From the NCBI GenBank assembly GCA_934757155.1, contig CAKVLI010000001.1:1-64000 (forward strand): a stretch of DNA of 64,000 bases, in the 5' to 3' direction. This DNA is from an uncultured Candidatus Melainabacteria bacterium. GTDB lineage: Bacteria; Cyanobacteriota; Vampirovibrionia; Gastranaerophilales; Gastranaerophilaceae. Below, piece by piece: positions 59,946-64,000 of this stretch. The notes below the pieces were generated by a model. The model saw only the letters and a program-made list of their open reading frames with translations, did no database searches and had not been told where the DNA came from. The translations under genes and the position numbers were made by a program. How positions within the stretch are numbered: position 1 is the first letter of the stretch; every line of letters begins with the position of its first letter.

Positions 59946-62900
59946 GTGTTCGTTAATAAAATCAGCAACGGGTCAAGTCAGGTTTTTAAAGGTTACAGGC
60001 ATGAAAAAAATAATGCCGGTGAACAGGTTATGAAATTTAATCATCCTGCAGCAAGAGATAATAAGAACAATGTTTATGTTGAATTCTATAATGTCGGCAG
60101 AGATGATGCCACTCAAAGCGGTTACAGAGTTCAAGGCGACCAACTCAAAAGTATCAAAGTTGACATAACAGGTACTGCCGTAAATTTGAAGGATATCAAA
60201 GGACTCAATCCTAATGAGCCTTTTGCTTACAGAATCACATCTAACGGATATCCTGTAAACGAATCCGGTGTTCAACTTGGAGGCAATTTTGTTCTCGTTA
60301 CTCCGAGAACCGCATCTCCGACAGTCCACGGCACTGGTTATTTCGCAATGCCTGATACTGTCCTGCCCGGGGTTAAATACAGACCTTTCAATAGCGAAAA
60401 TACCGGTGAGATTTATTATGATGAAGCTTACCAGAAGGATATGGAAAATACGGTTAGAACATTCTCTAACCAATTCGGCGGTAATTTTGCAGGCATGGAA
60501 ACAATGATTCCGCTACTCAAAAAAGACGGATACAAATACTTCTTCACAACTCCGACAGCCGGTGCTGATAACGTTTCCGCTCACCACTACTGGACAGATA
60601 ACAACAAACAAATTCCGGAAGCACTCGGAAATCTTGAAAATTATACATCTTTCATAAGAAATATGTACAAAAACGGCATGGTTCACGTATTTGACGGAAC
60701 ATACACAAGCGAAGGTTTGAATGGTATTCACTTCCAATATGCACTTCGTTGGGCAGATAAAAACCCACAAACTTACTACTGGTTTAAAATGACAGGTTTG
60801 AAAGATGCATCTTTGGGATTAGGCACAATTCCTAAAAACAAAGAAAACCTAAGACACAGAGTCATCAACGCTCCATATATTTTGGATGAAGAAAGCAACA
60901 AAGTTGTAGAAAATCCGGCATACAACGCCAATGAAGAAACTTTGTTCCAGATTTATGATGCGTCACAAGTCACTGAAAGTCAGCTTGAACTTGATGCACC
61001 GATTAAAACATACAAAAATATTAAAAGCGGCAACACATTAGAATGTAACTCTCACAATGATACTCTTGCAAACTACGTTTTTCAAGTTGACCCTAACGAA
61101 TACAAACATCAACTTGAAGAATTAAGAGAATTTAACAAAAACAACGAACATCCGATTAAACAAAACACTCCTGAAGGAACTGCTTTTGTCGCACAATTCT
61201 CAAACTTCAGAATGGAGATAAAAACAGAAGGCGGTTTCGTAGAATGGGATGCAAACACAGATATGGCAAAAAAGAATTGCGGCATATCAGGTTATGATGA
61301 AAAACTTGATATGGCAATTCCTGATAGAGCTCAAAGAGAATACGAACAAGAAATGCGCAAAAGAGGCGCAATCGAAACAAGAGATTTAGCAATTCAAGAT
61401 GCCGTTTATTGGGCTCAAAAATACAAAGATACTCAAGTATTATACACAGCACAAACTCTTCACGGAGCTGATACAACAAAACAATTACAAGAACTCGTAA
61501 GCAAAGGGTTGCTGCCAAAAGAAGCAGTTTTGAACCAAGATGCAATTGAACTCGTTAAAAGCGGATTGTATCATTACGACCAAACTTCAGAGAAATTGGA
61601 TAGAGATGACACTACCGTAAAAGCTTTGATGAAGCTTCCGCTTGACTCTTTGGAAGTCGGACACAACACGCAAGGCGTTTTATCAACTTCTTTCTTCTCA
61701 AATTATGCTACAGAAGAAGAACAAATCGGACTTTCAAGATTTGAATTAATGCAACAAGAAAATCCACATTTGGTAAAACCTTATGCTCACAACTACTTGA
61801 AAGTAAATGATTTGTTCACTAACGAAATCAAAAATTTCGCTGACGAAATAATCAACAAGTTGAACGAAACTTCTGAAGAAAAACTTCTTGATGAAAACGG
61901 AAACTATACCGAATACGGCGAAAATGTAATCAACTTATTTGGTCAAGATATCGCAAAACACGCATTTTTGAGAGCTATCCGCGGAGAAGGTTTGAGATAC
62001 AAAACTCTTCCTAGCTGTGAAATTACCTACGATTATGATGACATTAAAGAAACTACCTCTTTAAAAGCTTTAAATATTAACGAAACAACTCCTGAAGCAG
62101 AAGCTGCAGCGTTGGAAAATCTAATCGAAAAAGGATTGAGAAAATTATCTTCATCAGATATTGAAGACGTAGCAAAATCAATTTCTCAAAGAATTGCAGG
62201 AACTTCTGCACAAGACTTTGAGATGGCAAAAGCTATGGTTGAAAAATCAGGACTTGGAATTTCATTCAGACTTGATGCGTGCAAAGACGTAATTGATATG
62301 GATGCAATTCGTAACGGCGAAACTGATTTTGATGATGCTTGGGATGAAGTAATTAAATTCTGGAAAAAATGGGTTGAAGAAGTTAAGAAGGTCAATCCAA
62401 ATGCATACATCGTAGCTGAAATCACTGACATTGACGCTTTAATGAAAGATACATTGGGACTTGATACAGAGGTTTATAGCTACAGCCTGCCGGGGAAAAA
62501 ATACCAAAATGTACCTGCTGCTATACTGAAGTTCTTTGCAGAAACAGGAGTAACTTCAGAAGCTGCATACTCTTATTTCTTCACAGATATGTTAAAGGTG
62601 TTCTCTCCTGATTTTGAAGAAGGAAACATTGGCAATGCAAAACTAAAGGACAAATTTGACGAACTAAGAGGAAGAAGTGTAGATTATGTTCGTAATCTTT
62701 ACACCTTCGCCGGAAACCATGATAAGCCTCGTCTACTTCACGGACTTTCTCTTGATATGGCTTTATTCCACGGCAATGTTAAGTGTAACTCCGATGATAG
62801 CGGAAAAGTATTCCCAATAAATGACCTCAGCCATAATCGCAGATATGCTATTGCGCAAACAATGTATAACGCAAAAGATATGACCGAGATGCCGATTGAA

Positions 62901-64000
62901 ATTGCGCTCAACCTCGACACTGATGAATACTTCGTTAACTCAGGAATTCCGTTCAGCACAAAATCAATCGCAATGAGTCACGAAATCAGAAAAGCTATCG
63001 GAAAGCTTAGTGAAGTTTCTGAAGAAGAAATGGCTTTATTAAACGAAGCAACAAGATATTTGGCAAACGGAAATTTCCTCGGCAAAGGCTCTAACCTTGA
63101 TATGAGAATGATTCAAGATCCGGCTCTTTCAAGCATCAAAGGTGCGGTGGAAAAACTTCTTCAACTTGCAAAAGATCAAGGTTTAAATATCACTGAAGCA
63201 AGAGAAAAAGAAATTATTAATAGCATTTTCCAAAAAGCTAACACTCCTGAAAATCTCGGCAAATACATTGTTAGAGGAGACTTCTATTGGGATGCCCCTA
63301 ATAGAGAACTCGGTCAAACTCTTGTCAAAAGATTGGAAAAAATCTTTACCGATAATTCAGGCAACCTAATTGAATACGACTATATGAAATACAGTCCTTA
63401 TGTCGCAAACTTAATGGCTCTTGTTGGTGATGCATTTGAAAAATGCGGATACGCAAACGATTCAGAACTCAAAGACGCTTTCCGCAACGCTCAGAGAAAA
63501 TTTGTAAGAGAATATGACAGAAAGACTGTTAATGAGCTTAAAGCTGCATCAACTCACACAGAAGACCCAAAAACTGCAATGCAAAGAGAAGCGTTCGGCG
63601 CAAGAGACATCAAAACCGCAATCGAAATGGTTATTGAACAGGCAAATTACCTTGCAAAACAACAAGGTAAAAAGGAAATTCAAAACGCTGATAGCATTTT
63701 GTGTCAGACATACAAATCAATCACAGAACCTGCCGTTCAAAAAGCTTGTGCATATATGGCATTTTTAAGTGCAATCACCGGCATTTCAACAATGTATGCA
63801 GGTGACGAACTCGGTATGAGCGGATATGATGAAAAAGCTAAAAACGTATTCTTGCAAAACAGAAACGTTCTTCCTACAAGCAGCATCAAAAATGTTCTCT
63901 CCACAGGGATAGAAGACAAAAAAGAAAAGGAACTAACCGAGCTTGATAAGTACATACTAGATATTGAATCAAGAATGAACACTGCAATGTCTACTCGTAA
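59946..64000 (+). CDS. giant GH13 alpha-amylase-family protein, truncated by the window end
   Basis: The frame from GTG 59946 (AAGGAG eight bases upstream) is open to 64000, giving at least 1351 residues. The first 20 residues hold SSQVFKG (F14-K-G16), the recurring signature. The GH13 catalytic elements are in order: region II GISFRLDAC with nucleophile Asp777, region III AYIVAEITD with acid/base Glu825, region IV FAGNHDKPR with Asp926, and a late MYAGDELGM (compare Y-x-G-D-E-x-G). A beta-domain (about 20-140) precedes the barrel, and very long inserts make it several times usual size. Alpha-glucan hydrolysis, branching or transfer is the inferred role. No signal peptide. Confidence 0.85.
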   Translation, partial: MFVNKISNGSSQVFKGYRHEKNNAGEQVMKFNHPAARDNKNNVYVEFYNVGRDDATQSGYRVQGDQLKSIKVDITGTAVNLKDIKGLNPNEPFAYRITSNGYPVNESGVQLGGNFVLVTPRTASPTVHGTGYFAMPDTVLPGVKYRPFNSENTGEIYYDEAYQKDMENTVRTFSNQFGGNFAGMETMIPLLKKDGYKYFFTTPTAGADNVSAHHYWTDNNKQIPEALGNLENYTSFIRNMYKNGMVHVFDGTYTSEGLNGIHFQYALRWADKNPQTYYWFKMTGLKDASLGLGTIPKNKENLRHRVINAPYILDEESNKVVENPAYNANEETLFQIYDASQVTESQLELDAPIKTYKNIKSGNTLECNSHNDTLANYVFQVDPNEYKHQLEELREFNKNNEHPIKQNTPEGTAFVAQFSNFRMEIKTEGGFVEWDANTDMAKKNCGISGYDEKLDMAIPDRAQREYEQEMRKRGAIETRDLAIQDAVYWAQKYKDTQVLYTAQTLHGADTTKQLQELVSKGLLPKEAVLNQDAIELVKSGLYHYDQTSEKLDRDDTTVKALMKLPLDSLEVGHNTQGVLSTSFFSNYATEEEQIGLSRFELMQQENPHLVKPYAHNYLKVNDLFTNEIKNFADEIINKLNETSEEKLLDENGNYTEYGENVINLFGQDIAKHAFLRAIRGEGLRYKTLPSCEITYDYDDIKETTSLKALNINETTPEAEAAALENLIEKGLRKLSSSDIEDVAKSISQRIAGTSAQDFEMAKAMVEKSGLGISFRLDACKDVIDMDAIRNGETDFDDAWDEVIKFWKKWVEEVKKVNPNAYIVAEITDIDALMKDTLGLDTEVYSYSLPGKKYQNVPAAILKFFAETGVTSEAAYSYFFTDMLKVFSPDFEEGNIGNAKLKDKFDELRGRSVDYVRNLYTFAGNHDKPRLLHGLSLDMALFHGNVKCNSDDSGKVFPINDLSHNRRYAIAQTMYNAKDMTEMPIEIALNLDTDEYFVNSGIPFSTKSIAMSHEIRKAIGKLSEVSEEEMALLNEATRYLANGNFLGKGSNLDMRMIQDPALSSIKGAVEKLLQLAKDQGLNITEAREKEIINSIFQKANTPENLGKYIVRGDFYWDAPNRELGQTLVKRLEKIFTDNSGNLIEYDYMKYSPYVANLMALVGDAFEKCGYANDSELKDAFRNAQRKFVREYDRKTVNELKAASTHTEDPKTAMQREAFGARDIKTAIEMVIEQANYLAKQQGKKEIQNADSILCQTYKSITEPAVQKACAYMAFLSAITGISTMYAGDELGMSGYDEKAKNVFLQNRNVLPTSSIKNVLSTGIEDKKEKELTELDKYILDIESRMNTAMSTR

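Noticed and set aside
59973..60473. A 166-codon antisense open frame within the GH13 gene
   Set aside because: No Shine-Dalgarno or promoter, and it opposes a clearly coding GH13 frame that is continuous across it.

Overview
The window looks like a chromosomal segment of a low-GC, Gram-negative-type, flagellated, probably anaerobic bacterium. A TolC-type outer-membrane protein, DapF, NadA, a Dxs-like enzyme, flagellar rod and export genes, and many proteins I cannot assign to a family together suggest a non-photosynthetic cyanobacterial relative (Vampirovibrionia/Gastranaerophilales). That placement is inference; no rRNA gene is present to prove it.

Layout. 1-6.5 kb: a run of unassigned genes, with an exported coiled-coil protein, a CHAP-type amidase, a 525-aa and a 109-aa protein that share both ends, a broken tandem-repeat small ORF, a Gly/Ser-rich protein and a possible kinase-like protein. 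6.5-12.1 kb: 5-formyl-THF cyclo-ligase, a three-gene unassigned operon, a HEXXH protein, ilvD and a glycine-zipper protein. 12.3-18.9 kb: a 1935-aa protein with a split papain-like triad, followed by a TrmB-type regulator. 18.9-25.3 kb: Maf-type flagellin glycosyltransferase, two secreted paralogues, a SIMPL lipoprotein, UDP-glucuronate decarboxylase and a short flagellin. 26.0-29.4 kb: an AT-rich accessory island (membrane protein, AlbA_2 protein, HicAB) bounded by 66-bp direct repeats beside tRNA-Arg(TCT). 29.6-36.2 kb: a GNAT protein and a two-component signalling cluster with a PC4-like protein. 36.2-46.5 kb: hisS, dapF, acyltransferase, bioB, mnmA-nadA, a DtxR-type regulator, a Dxs-like gene with a MerR regulator, and a TolC protein. 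46.6-54.7 kb: unassigned genes including a membrane zincin, nanE-ROK kinase, glyA, a WecA/TagO-type transferase, an EF-hand protein and a degenerate histidine phosphatase. 54.7-64 kb: an RR-HK-flgB-flgC-fliE operon, divergent fliI, and a giant GH13 protein running off the window end.

The flagellar theme (flagellin, Maf, flgBC-fliE with its own two-component pair, fliI) is spread over three loci. ManNAc/GlcNAc-6-P interconversion (nanE, ROK), the WecA-type transferase, the acyltransferase and UXS point to surface polysaccharide metabolism.

Three patterns cross gene boundaries. Eight genes have a -10 hexamer ending 6-7 nt before the start codon and no convincing Shine-Dalgarno, as expected of leaderless mRNAs. 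Many unassigned proteins, and two or three with recognisable domains, carry a short N-terminal [FY]-x-[GA] signature at about residues 8-17. The 525-aa and 109-aa proteins share N- and C-terminal helices around a variable middle, an architecture reminiscent of axial/filament proteins.
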